From assembly GCF_003719305.1 (NCBI RefSeq), contig NZ_RARC01000019.1:57882-121881 (forward strand): DNA of 64,000 nt. Direction: 5' to 3'. Numbering within the stretch: the stretch's first letter is position 1; each line of letters starts with the position of its first letter. Positions 56,807 through 64,000 of the stretch are shown piece by piece. The position numbers were made by a program, and so were the translations under genes. This DNA is from Mycolicibacterium stellerae. Its GTDB lineage: Bacteria > Actinomycetota > Actinomycetes > Mycobacteriales > Mycobacteriaceae. Below the pieces are notes generated by a model. That model had not been told where the DNA came from. It saw only the letters and a program-made list of their open reading frames with translations, and ran no database searches.

Positions 56807-57763
56807 TCAACCGCCCACGTTGAGCAGGACTTTGCCGCCGCGCTGCAGATGGGCGATGGCGCACCGGAAGTCAGCGAGGTCATAGACCCCGGCGATCGGA
56901 ACATGAAGTTCGCCCGACGCGACCAAGGGGGCGGCCTCGTGAATGACGGGCACCACGTGGGTGATGTTGTCGAAGGCGCCGACGAAAAAGTCACTGAGAG
57001 TGATGTCCTTGGCCTTCGCGGCATCGCCGTCGATGGCCTGCCCGGAGGCGTTGCCGAAGCTGACAATGGTGGCGCCGGGGGACAGTGCATCGATCAGGTT
57101 GGTGGCAGATTGTCCGCGGATGGAATCCAGAGCGAGAAGGATCTCGGTGTCGCCGAGGTGGCTGCCGATCTCGGCGGCGACACCAGGCTCGTCGAGCAGG
57201 ACCAGATCCGCGCCTGCCGCGGTGAGTTCGTCGGCCAGGTCCGGGCGGCGCACCAGGTTGACAGTGCGCAGTCCGCGGTGGTGTGCCAGCGCGATCAGTG
57301 ACCGCCCGACCCCGCCGTTGGCGGCGTTCTGAATCACCCAGTCCCCGGGCTTGAGCAACACGAATTCACTGAGCGCCAAGCCTGCGGTGGGCACGTTGCT
57401 GCCCAGCATGGACAGCTGCTGCGGGTCGCCCTCGGGTAGGGCGAACAATCCCGCAGCTGGCAGAACGAGTCGTTCCCGCCACGCGCCGGAGAGCAGCGGT
57501 AGAACGACCCGGTCACCGGCAGCGACGTTGGAGACCCCGACCCCGGTCGACAAGACAGTGGCCAAGCCCTCGTTGCCGACGACCGCAGGCAACGGCACGG
57601 GCACAAGATGCCCGCCAATCAGGTGCAGATCATGCACATTGAGCGGCGAGTACTGCACCGATACCAGAACTTCACCAGGGCCGGGTTCGCCGGGTTCGGC
57701 GGCATCGACCAGAGACAGCACCTCAAGGGCGTCACCGAACGATTCGATCTGTAAAGCTCTCAC
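56807..57763 (-). CDS. MDR-superfamily zinc-binding-type dehydrogenase
   Basis: 318 aa. VLVSVQYSPLNVHDLHLIGG, VVGNEGLATVLSTGVGVSNV and GDWVIQNAANGGVGRSLIAL followed by HHRGLRTVNLVRRPD are the features of the trans-2-enoyl thioester reductase/QOR branch (the NAANGGVGR loop binds NADPH). Lacks catalytic-zinc Cys/His. Substrate: an enoyl thioester or enone. TTACTC-type regulation not seen, but an ACTGT-accga-ACAGT repeat lies 82-96 nt upstream. Confidence 0.9.
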   Translation of the reverse strand: MRALQIESFGDALEVLSLVDAAEPGEPGPGEVLVSVQYSPLNVHDLHLIGGHLVPVPLPAVVGNEGLATVLSTGVGVSNVAAGDRVVLPLLSGAWRERLVLPAAGLFALPEGDPQQLSMLGSNVPTAGLALSEFVLLKPGDWVIQNAANGGVGRSLIALAHHRGLRTVNLVRRPDLADELTAAGADLVLLDEPGVAAEIGSHLGDTEILLALDSIRGQSATNLIDALSPGATIVSFGNASGQAIDGDAAKAKDITLSDFFVGAFDNITHVVPVIHEAAPLVASGELHVPIAGVYDLADFRCAIAHLQRGGKVLLNVGG

Positions 57764-57844
57764 GTCAATTCTCCTTGCGTCTCATAGATTATCAAATCCG
57801 TTGTGTCACTTACCGGATGAGGATCTGTGACTGCTTCTTTCCGT

Positions 57845-57859
57845 ACTGTACCGAACAGT
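57845..57859. promoter_or_regulatory. Inverted repeat upstream of MDR gene
   Basis: ACTGT-accga-ACAGT, perfect 5-bp arms; core CCGAACAGT is typical of TetR/AcrR-type operators. Between the minus-strand MDR gene start (57763) and the scar at 58.0 kb. No regulator gene is adjacent. Confidence 0.45.
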
Positions 57860-58149
57860 CAATAACAGATATCTATTCCCTTGGCCATCGACTGGCTCAT
57901 CGATCCGTATTGCGCGCAAGCGCATCGCCCTGCCCGGCCTGGGCCGCTCCGGGCGTTTCCAGCAAAAAGCATGCCGGTGCTTACCCGGTTCTTTAACATC
58001 CAGTACATTACGGGACCCCGCGACCTGCTACCGCCACGCTGACCCGTCTGCGTGCGGCCCTGGAACGAGTTCTCCGTGCGGAGTCGCAGGCCAGCACCGC
58101 ACCGCAGGAGCCGGAGTTCTTGTGGGACACCAGCGCACCGCTCCTGGTT

Positions 58150-58380
58150 TGAGGTTCTCCCCGAAGAGTGAAGAGGGGTTTATGCGGCTTGTGTAGCCGC
58201 GTCCAGTGATTGCTCGTAGGCGACGGGGCTGAGCATCCCGATCACCGAGTGACGCTTCTGCGCGTTGTAAAAGTCATCCACTTGTCAACTGCTGCAACGC
58301 CTTCAGCCATAGCGGCAAACGAATGACGGTAGTAGTACTCGTCTTCGAACGTCGACCACAGCGGGTTGGGTTGACATCCA
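58150..58380 (-). mobile_element. IS3-family element remnant (orfB 3' end)
   Basis: Minus-strand reading gives NPLWSTFEDEYYYRHSFAAM, AEGVAAVDKWM and, after a one-base shift, DDFYNAQKRHSVIGMLSPVA, YEQSLDAATQAA and stop (58180-58182): the C-terminal end of an IS3-family OrfB integrase. Beyond the stop lies TGAGGTTCTCCCCGAAGAG (from 58150), which looks like the terminal inverted repeat. The rest of the element, including DDE residues D and D, is missing. The + frame entering from the left (TLTRLRAALERVLRAESQAS to EFLWDTSAPLL) ends on the TGA of this terminus, so an unknown gene was interrupted here. Confidence 0.75.
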
Positions 58381-58398
58381 CTACCCAGATGCTAGGTT
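58371..58398 (+). promoter_or_regulatory. Likely sigma-A promoter
   Basis: TTGACA (58371-58376), 16-bp spacer, TAGGTT (58393-58398). It lies at the edge of the IS3 remnant and 28 nt before a small ORF with a good ribosome site, so the downstream operon may have gained its promoter at the IS junction. Confidence 0.5.
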
Positions 58399-58425
58399 GG
58401 ATATTCCAATCCACGAGGAGAGCTG

Positions 58426-58542
58426 ATGCGCAGTTCCGAGGGCGGCATGTCGCCATGCGGCGCGTTCGACGAGAAGCCGTTGCCTAACGGACGAGTACGG
58501 CTGTGCGGCAGCGCATCACCGTTCAACCTCGGCGGGAAGTAG
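58426..58542 (+). CDS. Candidate 38-aa small protein
   Basis: MRSSEGGMSPCGAFDEKPLP then NGRVRLCGSASPFNLGGK. GAGGAGAG precedes the ATG by 5 nt and a TTGACA promoter is upstream, so it is better supported than a random ORF. It contains two Cys and stops 6 nt before the next gene, implying a leader-peptide or small-protein gene translationally coupled to it. No family recognised; could be an attenuator leader or a peptide precursor. Confidence 0.45.
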   Translation: MRSSEGGMSPCGAFDEKPLPNGRVRLCGSASPFNLGGK

Positions 58543-58548
58543 TCGGTC

Positions 58549-59310
58549 ATGAGTAGCGAACTCCTCGACCTCGCCATGAAGGCCTCCGGGGGGCTCGACC
58601 AGTGGAAGCGCTTGCGCGCGTTGAGCGTCGACGTCTCGATCGGGGGGCCCATCTGGGGGCTGAAGGGCTGGCCACCGGGCCAGACATTTGACCAGATCCT
58701 CACCGTCGACACCACAAATGAACACATCGTATTCACCCCGTTCACCCGTCCTGATCGACGACTGACCTTCAACGCTGCGACCGACACTGTCACGTTCGAC
58801 ACCCTCGAGGGCGAAGTGGTCGACACCATGTCCCCGGCACGTGCCGAATTTGACGGATTTCTACTGCCCACTCCATGGGACGCCCTGCATCTCGGCTATT
58901 TCCTTGGCTACGCCTGCTGGAACTACTTCAACTCCCCGTTCGTCTTTCAGTATCCGGGGGTGGAGTCAGAAGAGATCGAACCGTGGGAAGAAGCGGGTCA
59001 GACCTGGCGACGGCTGCGTGTTCAGTTTCCGCCGTCGCTGCCCAACCACAGTCGCGATCAGGTCTTCTACTTCGGCGCTGATGGACTGCAGCGCCGGATG
59101 GACTACGTCGCCGAAGTGATGGGAAGCGCCCTCGTCGGGCACTACACGAGCCGGTACCGATCCTTCGGTGGACTCCAAGTCGCCACCCGCCGCAGGGTTT
59201 TCCGCCGCAACCCCGACAACACCGTGAACCTCAACCTGCCGGCAATCACCCTCGACATCCACGACGTCGAACTCCACTACGCACTCAACGACGGACAGGC
59301 CCACCGATGA
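58549..59310 (+). CDS. Conserved hypothetical (beta-rich, LolA/START-like)
   Basis: 253 aa starting MSSELLDLAMKASGGLDQWK. Many beta strands with alternating pattern: LTFNAATDTVTFDTLEGEVV, VFQYPGVESEEIEPWEEAGQ, RRLRVQFPPSLPNHSRDQVF then YYFGADGLQRRMDYVAEVMG. Starts with a helix as in outer-membrane-lipoprotein-carrier-like folds ('ASGGLDxWxxLRALSVDVSI'), no signal peptide. Function unknown, perhaps binds a lipid or thiol adduct. Its stop overlaps the DUF302 gene by 4 nt. Confidence 0.75.
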   Translation: MSSELLDLAMKASGGLDQWKRLRALSVDVSIGGPIWGLKGWPPGQTFDQILTVDTTNEHIVFTPFTRPDRRLTFNAATDTVTFDTLEGEVVDTMSPARAEFDGFLLPTPWDALHLGYFLGYACWNYFNSPFVFQYPGVESEEIEPWEEAGQTWRRLRVQFPPSLPNHSRDQVFYFGADGLQRRMDYVAEVMGSALVGHYTSRYRSFGGLQVATRRRVFRRNPDNTVNLNLPAITLDIHDVELHYALNDGQAHR

Positions 59311-59831
59311 CCTCGACCACCACTGCCGTCGAGCACCCGTCGCGGCGACTCTCGGTGCGGTTGCCAGAAACCTACGATGCGGCCCGCGTCCACTACGAAA
59401 CCCTCGTTCCACCCTTCGATGCCACCCGCTCCTACCAAATGGCCTCCTGGGAGGCCACGTTGGAGTTGGCGGAGATCAACGCGCCACACGGATTCATGCG
59501 CTATCACCGCACCGACGTCAGTGCCGTCATGGCCGGGTCGCCCTCGCCTTGGAAGGCGACGGAGTATTTGATCGGCAATCACACCATCGCCGAGCGGATG
59601 TTCCGCCACGATCCCGCAATCATGTTGCACGCACCGCTGCGGACCCTGCTCTATGCAGACGCGAAGGGCGACACGCTCCTAGCCGTCGACCAACCAAGTC
59701 TGCTGTTCGCTAGCTATGACAATCCCGAGATCGGCGCCGTCGGCGAGGAACTCGACGAACTGCTTGCCCGCCTGATCGAGCTGCTGGGCGGCAAGATCCC
59801 AAGCCAATTGCGCATCCAGAGTTTGCCTTGA
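59307..59831 (+). CDS. DUF302-family protein, paralogue 3
   Basis: 174 aa. Shares EYLIGNHTIAERMFRH and the INAPHGFMRY region with the gene at 47353; C-terminal EIGAVGEELDELLARLIEL likewise. Co-translated with the upstream 253-aa protein (ATGA overlap), which suggests that the two products work together. DUF302 fold, cytoplasmic, function unknown. The downstream region holds ctaD and TetR fragments only. Confidence 0.82.
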   Translation: MTSTTTAVEHPSRRLSVRLPETYDAARVHYETLVPPFDATRSYQMASWEATLELAEINAPHGFMRYHRTDVSAVMAGSPSPWKATEYLIGNHTIAERMFRHDPAIMLHAPLRTLLYADAKGDTLLAVDQPSLLFASYDNPEIGAVGEELDELLARLIELLGGKIPSQLRIQSLP

Positions 59832-60041
59832 TCGACATTTCACGAGTGGACACGAGGACCAACACCATCATCACTCAGCGCCCCGATACTTGACCCCAGC
59901 CCACTGCGCTCGTCGATGCAGCCACCCCCAACCAATCTGCGGCACGCGAGAGCAACAGAAACCGAACAACGACAACCTGGCACTTGGTTCGCACAGGGGC
60001 GAGCCATCTGCGTCACCGAAAACAGTCATCTGGAGGATCTG

Positions 60042-60175
60042 TTGGTAGCCGAAGCGCCCCCAATCGGAGAACTCGAGCAACACGGCCTTTCCCGGAACGG
60101 ATGGGCCCCTAGGGCAATCTCATCTACAAGCTGGTGACCACCACCGATCACAAGATGATCGGCATCATGTACTGC
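60042..60175 (+). pseudogene. ctaD: ctaD fragment (cytochrome c oxidase subunit I N-terminus)
   Basis: VAEAPPIGELEQH, then, after a one-base shift, RPFPERMGP-stop-GNLIYKLVTTTDHKMIGIMYC: the conserved N-terminus of mycobacterial CtaD. An in-frame TAG replaces the Lys expected before GNLIYK. Sequence then switches at 60176 to a TetR C-terminus. All heme-copper oxidase helices are absent; the true ctaD must be elsewhere. Confidence 0.8.
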
Positions 60176-60331
60176 AGTAGCGCTGCATCAAGCCTGCTGC
60201 TAGCGACACTGCGAGGCGTCGCCGCGCTCAGCCAGGGCGGCTGTCCAGAACGAGTCGTCCTCGAGGCAACTGAGCAAGCTTTGACACTCCTGGGCACGGC
60301 GCCCACTAAGCGCCCGCTCCAATCGAACTGA
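60176..60331 (+). pseudogene. TetR C-terminal fragment fused to the ctaD fragment
   Basis: ASSLLLATLRGVAALSQGGC then PERVVLEATEQALTLLGTA, clearly parallel to ASLLLATLRGISALALGGC/TDEVVIQAAEQALSQLRPA of the TetR at 49369. Only about 50 codons remain and the frame has no start other than inside the ctaD piece. Downstream of a DUF302 gene, like the intact TetR after DUF302 at 47.4 kb, so an ancestral DUF302-TetR unit was duplicated. Confidence 0.78.
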
Positions 60332-60405
60332 GTTTGGCGCCATGACCCGGGATCACCGCCAGGGGTAGGTCGGTTCCGCCGTCCCAGGGCGTGAACGGGC
60401 AGCCG

Positions 60406-61644
60406 TCATGCTGCACGAGGGTTTTCCAGCACCAGCGACACACCCTGGCCGGAGCCGATGCAGACACCGATCACTCCGTAGCGGACATTGCGCTCCCGCA
60501 GTTCGGTGGCCAGCGTCAGCACGTATCGGGTGCCTGAGGCGCCGAACGGGTGACCGATGGCGACGGCTCCCCCGTTGGGTGTCAGCTTGTCGTCGGGAAC
60601 GACGAACCCGCCCAACTGGTTTGGCAGTTCGCGCAGGACGCCGAGCGCCTGGGCGCTGAACGCCTCGTGGACTTCCCAGACGTCGATCTGCTCTGGTGTC
60701 AGGCCGGCGCGCTTGATGGCCAGCGGGATCGCCCACGCCGGCGCCAGTCCCATGAACAATGGGTCAATTCCGTACACGGCGGACGACACCACTCGGGCCA
60801 GCGGTTCGACTCCGACTTCGGCGGCCCTCTCCCCCGAGGCCAGCACGATCGCGCTGGCGCCGTCGGTCAGCGGCGTGGAATTGGCTGCGGTCATCTGGGT
60901 GGTGCCCGGCTGGACCGGCAACGTCGCCAACGTCTCCGCCGTGGTGTCGTCGCGGATGAATTCGTCGTGCTCGAAGCGTCTTTCGGGCGTTTTCTTCGTC
61001 GCCGCGATGGTCACCGGCATGATCTCCTTCGCCAGCCGACCGGAGTCGCGCGCCGCCTTGGCGTGTTGCTGCGAACGCAGTGCGAACGCGTCGATCTCTT
61101 CGCGGGTGAACCCGTACCGATCGGCCACGTTCTGCGCCGTCTCGATCATCGCGATGTAGGCGTTGCGAGCGAGCAGCGCCGGGTTGGGTGGGCCGCCCGC
61201 TCCAGCCCACATGGTGTCGAGCATGAACACCGGCCCTCGAGGGCTGAACGCCGCGTCGCCCTTCATCAGCGCCCAACCCGACCGCGACATCGACTCGACA
61301 CCACAGGCGATCCCGACACCGAGATCGCCCGCCTTGATGGCGTGGCTGACATTGATGGTCGCGCTCACTGAGGAGCCACAGAAGCGGTTGATCGTCGCAC
61401 CGGCGACACTGTCGGGGAAACCCGCCGCCAGCGCCGCCCAGCGGCCGACGTCGCCCATGCCTTCGTGGGCCGGGTTGACGCAGCCCGCGATGATGTCCTC
61501 GACCTGATCCATTGGCACCCCGACGCGTTCGCACGCACCTTTCATGGTCATGCCCAGCAGGTCGTCGGTCCGAATGTGCGACAGCGAGCTGCCGTAGCGG
61601 GCGAAAGGGGTGCGCACCCCTCCAAGGATGAAGGCGTCGGTCAT
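60406..61644 (-). CDS. Thiolase (acetyl-CoA C-acetyltransferase family)
   Basis: 412 aa from ATG 61644 (MTDAFILGGVRTPFARYGSS). Catalytic Cys in NRFCGSSVSA, His in DVWEVHEAFSAQALG and GHPFGASG, second Cys in GVCIGSGQG; so an active degradative or biosynthetic thiolase, FadA/PhaA-like. Cleaves 3-ketoacyl-CoA with CoA or condenses two acetyl-CoA. No hydratase/dehydrogenase partner adjoins. The start ATG is preceded by GAGAGACGCCCG; an upstream in-frame ATG at 61674 is unlikely. Confidence 0.95.
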   Translation of the reverse strand: MTDAFILGGVRTPFARYGSSLSHIRTDDLLGMTMKGACERVGVPMDQVEDIIAGCVNPAHEGMGDVGRWAALAAGFPDSVAGATINRFCGSSVSATINVSHAIKAGDLGVGIACGVESMSRSGWALMKGDAAFSPRGPVFMLDTMWAGAGGPPNPALLARNAYIAMIETAQNVADRYGFTREEIDAFALRSQQHAKAARDSGRLAKEIMPVTIAATKKTPERRFEHDEFIRDDTTAETLATLPVQPGTTQMTAANSTPLTDGASAIVLASGERAAEVGVEPLARVVSSAVYGIDPLFMGLAPAWAIPLAIKRAGLTPEQIDVWEVHEAFSAQALGVLRELPNQLGGFVVPDDKLTPNGGAVAIGHPFGASGTRYVLTLATELRERNVRYGVIGVCIGSGQGVSLVLENPRAA

Positions 61645-61687
61645 CGGGCGTCTCTCCTCTGCAGCCGCCCACATCGTGGCGGGCGGG

Positions 61688-62869
61688 TCATGGTCGTGGT
61701 CTTTGGTTGGCTTGCTGGCCGAGCCAGGCCAGTGACGGTTTGGGAGTGCGGGCGAAGGTCGACCGGTCCACGGCGATCAGCCCGAACGTGGGGGCGAAGT
61801 CGCCCCATTCCCAGTTGTCGAGCAGGCTCCAGTGCAGGTATCCGCGGACGTCGACGCCGTCTTTCATCGCCGACCACAGCGAATCGAGTGCCTCGCGGGT
61901 GAACGCGATCCGTTGGGCGTCGTCGACGGTGGCGATGCCATTCTCGGTGACGATGATGGGAACCTCGCCGACCACCGCGGCGATCCGGCGTACCGCGCCG
62001 CCCAGGGCGCTGGGGTAGTACTCCCAGCCCGAGAGGGTGGTGGGCGCGGTGTCATCGAGGACCTCCACCGGGCGCCCGTCGCGTTGCGCGATCCGTACCC
62101 GGGTGTAGGTCTGCACGCCGACCCAGTCGTCCTCGCGGGACACCTCGGCGAAGTACTCGTCGCGGGGATGGACGTAGCTCGCGAAGACGTCCTCGGACCC
62201 GGCAACGGGTTGAAAGTCTTGCACCGATATGCCCCAGCCCACCTTGAGATGCGGCCATCGGGTCTTGAGTACGTCCCGCGCGGCGCGGTGCACCGTCACC
62301 ATCGCCGCGGCGACTCGAGGATCAGGCTCGGGCAGTCCCGCCTGCAGCGCATCGGGCCCGCCGGTGGCCAGGGTCGCGAACATGGCCACCATGTTCGGCT
62401 CGTTGATGGTGCCGACATACTCCACGCCCTCCTCGATCACCGGTGCGAGGGCCTCGACGTAGCGCACGAAGCGTTGTGCCGCGTCGGCGCGCAACCAGCC
62501 CCCAGAGTCGGCGAACCACTTGGGCACGGTGAAGTGGTGCAGCGTGAGGAACGGCCGCATCCCCCGTTCGCGGCATCCCTGGACCAGACGGCGGTAGTGG
62601 TCCACCTCGGCGCGCGACATGGCCCCGTCTGCGGGTTCGATCCGCGACCACTCGATGCCGAAGCGGTAGTCGGTGAAGCCGGCGGCCGCGGCCAGGTCCA
62701 TGTCCTGGGCCCAGCGGTGATAGCCGTCGATGGCGTCTCCGGAGGGTTCCCGGACGAAGGTGTCGGGGGCGTGTTCGATGCTCCACCAGTCCGAGGCGAT
62801 GTTGTTGCCCTCGCTTTGGTGTGCGCCCATGGCCACCCCCCAACGGAAGTCAGGTGCCTCGGCATTCAC
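61688..62869 (-). CDS. Family 1 glycoside hydrolase (beta-glucosidase-like)
   Basis: 393 aa from GTG 62869 (VNAEAPDFRWGVAMGAHQSE). GH1 marks: FRWGVAMGAHQSEGN, DYRFGIEWSRIEPADGAMSR, acid/base TINEPN, nucleophile VPIIVTENGIATVDDAQR, and YLHWSLLDNWEWGDFAPTFG near the end. (beta/alpha)8 barrel, shorter than many 450-aa enzymes. Cytoplasmic, no signal peptide. Cleaves beta-glucosides or related glycosides; natural substrate unknown. The extension to 62917 is Arg-rich and unlikely. Confidence 0.94.
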   Translation of the reverse strand: MNAEAPDFRWGVAMGAHQSEGNNIASDWWSIEHAPDTFVREPSGDAIDGYHRWAQDMDLAAAAGFTDYRFGIEWSRIEPADGAMSRAEVDHYRRLVQGCRERGMRPFLTLHHFTVPKWFADSGGWLRADAAQRFVRYVEALAPVIEEGVEYVGTINEPNMVAMFATLATGGPDALQAGLPEPDPRVAAAMVTVHRAARDVLKTRWPHLKVGWGISVQDFQPVAGSEDVFASYVHPRDEYFAEVSREDDWVGVQTYTRVRIAQRDGRPVEVLDDTAPTTLSGWEYYPSALGGAVRRIAAVVGEVPIIVTENGIATVDDAQRIAFTREALDSLWSAMKDGVDVRGYLHWSLLDNWEWGDFAPTFGLIAVDRSTFARTPKPSLAWLGQQANQRPRP

Positions 62870-62944
62870 GGTCGCTCCTCGGCGACGGCGCCGGCCTGAT
62901 CGCGCGGTAGAGTCCAAAGTTGGCGTAGTGGAAGTGAACCCGGA

Positions 62945-63811
62945 TCAATCACGGTGATACCCGAAATAGACCGCGGCCATGTCGTCGTCGCCGTGACCAG
63001 CCTCGCTGGCGGCGTCGAAGGCGCCGAGGATGCCGTCGACGAGGACCGTCGAGACCCCCGACGCGACGATCGCGTCCTTGATGAGCCCAGTGTCCTTGCG
63101 GACTCCGTCGACGCTGAACTGCGGGGCGTACGACGACTCGATGATCGCGGTGCCCTTCGCCTGGAGGTAGGGCGAGTCGGCCGCGGCCCCGTCGAGCGCG
63201 TCGAGCATCAATCGTTGATCCAGGCCAAGTCCTTTCGCGAGCGCGAACGACTGGCCGACGGCGGCGGCCAGCGCACCGATCCACGCGTTGCAGACCAGTT
63301 TGAGCTTCGACCCGAGACCGAGCTCGTCGCCCACCCAGATGGTCTTGGAGCTCATCGCGTCGAACGCCGGTTGCACCCGCTCGCGCAGGCTGGGGTCACC
63401 GGAGGCCAGCATGACCAACTTGCCTTGCTCCGCAGGGGCTTTGGTGCCGAGCACCGGGCAGTCCAGGAACGCGACGCCCGCCTCGGCGGCGACCGCCGCA
63501 GTCTGCGCGGCGCCCTTGATGCCGACGGTGGCGCATTGGACGAAGACCGCGCCGTCCTTCATGGCGGGCAGCACCGTCGCCATGACGTCAAGGGTTGCGG
63601 CCGTGTCGAACAGCATCGCCACTACGACGTCGGCGTCGGTGACTGCCGCAGCCGGATCGACAGCGACGACGGCACCATCGGCGGACAGCGGCTCCGAGCG
63701 TTCGGCGGTGCGGTTCCACACCGCGACCTCGATCCCCTCCCGCAGCAGCGACCGCGCCATGCCGGCACCCATCGCACCGGTCCCCAGGACCGTCACTCGC
63801 AGGGCCGTCAT
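62945..63811 (-). CDS. 3-hydroxyisobutyrate dehydrogenase-like NAD(P)-dependent oxidoreductase
   Basis: 288 aa. VTVLGTGAMGAGMARSLLRE (Rossmann GxGxxG), AVWNRTAERSEPL, FLDCPVLGTKAPAEQGKLVM and GLGSKLKLVCNAWIGALAAA (catalytic Lys in the K-L-x-x-N motif), then helical C-terminal half. Beta-hydroxyacid dehydrogenase family (GLYR1/HIBADH/6PGDH type). Oxidises a 3-hydroxy acid or reduces a semialdehyde; may link valine catabolism. 75 nt upstream of the GH1 gene start, same strand. Confidence 0.93.
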   Translation of the reverse strand: MTALRVTVLGTGAMGAGMARSLLREGIEVAVWNRTAERSEPLSADGAVVAVDPAAAVTDADVVVAMLFDTAATLDVMATVLPAMKDGAVFVQCATVGIKGAAQTAAVAAEAGVAFLDCPVLGTKAPAEQGKLVMLASGDPSLRERVQPAFDAMSSKTIWVGDELGLGSKLKLVCNAWIGALAAAVGQSFALAKGLGLDQRLMLDALDGAAADSPYLQAKGTAIIESSYAPQFSVDGVRKDTGLIKDAIVASGVSTVLVDGILGAFDAASEAGHGDDDMAAVYFGYHRD

Positions 63812-63863
63812 CGCAGCGCCAACGAACGCATCCGAGCCGCTGTTCCGGGCATCCCCGTGAGGT

Positions 63864-64000
63864 TCATGTCAGCCCGTATTCGCGGAACGTGATCGAGACC
63901 ATGGGTGGGGCGTGGGTGGGGCGGTTGTCTTCACCGCGTGGCAGTACGGTGCGGGTCGTGGGGAACTGAAGTCCCTCGATGTCGCGGTAAGAGTTGAGGT
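63864..64000 (-). CDS. C-terminal end of an unidentified gene (runs off the window)
   Basis: 45 codons in from the right edge: LNSYRDIEGLQFPTTRTVLP then RGEDNRPTHAPPMVSITFRE and YGLT, stop 63864-63866. Host-like codons and a beta-strand ending (MVSITFREYGL). No family recognised. It precedes the dehydrogenase gene (start 63811) by 52 nt on the same strand, so the two may share a transcript. Confidence 0.6.
   Translation of the reverse strand, partial: LNSYRDIEGLQFPTTRTVLPRGEDNRPTHAPPMVSITFREYGLT

Noticed and set aside
60134..60331. 65-aa intact small protein
   Set aside because: Its N-terminus is the ctaD piece and its C-terminus a TetR tail, so it is a chimera of two fragments, not a native small gene.

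Overview
The window is high-GC actinobacterial DNA and almost certainly comes from a Mycolicibacterium-type mycobacterium. The evidence is the set of gene families: a MoxR/DUF58/VWA operon, mycothiol-dependent DinB-type isomerases, F420-type LLM and Ddn-like oxidoreductases, a DUF4226-like protein, small secreted proteins with mycobacterial-style signal peptides, and several apparent leaderless starts (ATG/GTG 7-8 nt after a TANNNT box). I see no rRNA, tRNA or CRISPR array.

Layout. 1-6.6 kb: a tightly overlapping operon with a membrane-anchored secreted protein, a MoxR AAA+ ATPase, a DUF58 protein, membrane and VWA-domain proteins and a TPR-like Pro-rich protein, ending in a truncated methyltransferase gene. 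6.6-14.6 kb: small regulatory and metabolic genes (MerR plus carboxymuconolactone decarboxylase, DinB-type isomerase, S4 protein, nucleosidase, F420-type enzymes, MOSC), with two decayed genes among them. 14.6-24 kb: hrpA helicase, a four-gene minus-strand operon (HD hydratase-like, DJ-1, small protein, GlxA-type regulator), and three paralogous Cys-containing secreted proteins that all share an identical 18-bp upstream element. 24-35.5 kb: an ABC-F ATPase, an FKBP lipoprotein, hydrolase, GNAT, MarR, LLM, SDR, XRE and PIN-domain genes.

35.5-37.4 kb is a gene-poor segment with inverted and direct copies of a TTCATC-n-GATGAA-like repeat, a lox-like palindrome and a truncated tyrosine recombinase: a mobile-element scar. 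37.4-44.4 kb holds a beta-propeller-like protein and regulator/efflux/hydrolase/NmrA genes, including a TetR operator that covers the start codon of its target.

44.4-60.3 kb is an accessory region rich in fragments of genes that are normally housekeeping: guaA with its ATP-pyrophosphatase core deleted, an anti-sigma (RsrA/RshA-like) stub, an N-terminal ctaD piece fused to a TetR tail, and an IS3 remnant. They lie among intact redox and sulfur genes: three DUF302 paralogues, a second DinB-type isomerase, a PIG-L deacetylase, NmrA and MDR oxidoreductases, and a CsoR/CstR-type repressor with TauE exporter and persulfide dioxygenase-rhodanese. 60.4-64 kb returns to ordinary metabolism (thiolase, GH1 beta-glucosidase, 3-hydroxyisobutyrate dehydrogenase-like).

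The most novel-looking signal is the shared GTTTTTGGGATCGGTAGC element in front of the three 'WCPG' secreted proteins. The recombinase scar and the mosaic of housekeeping-gene fragments come next. Everything here was read by eye from sequence; no database search was run.
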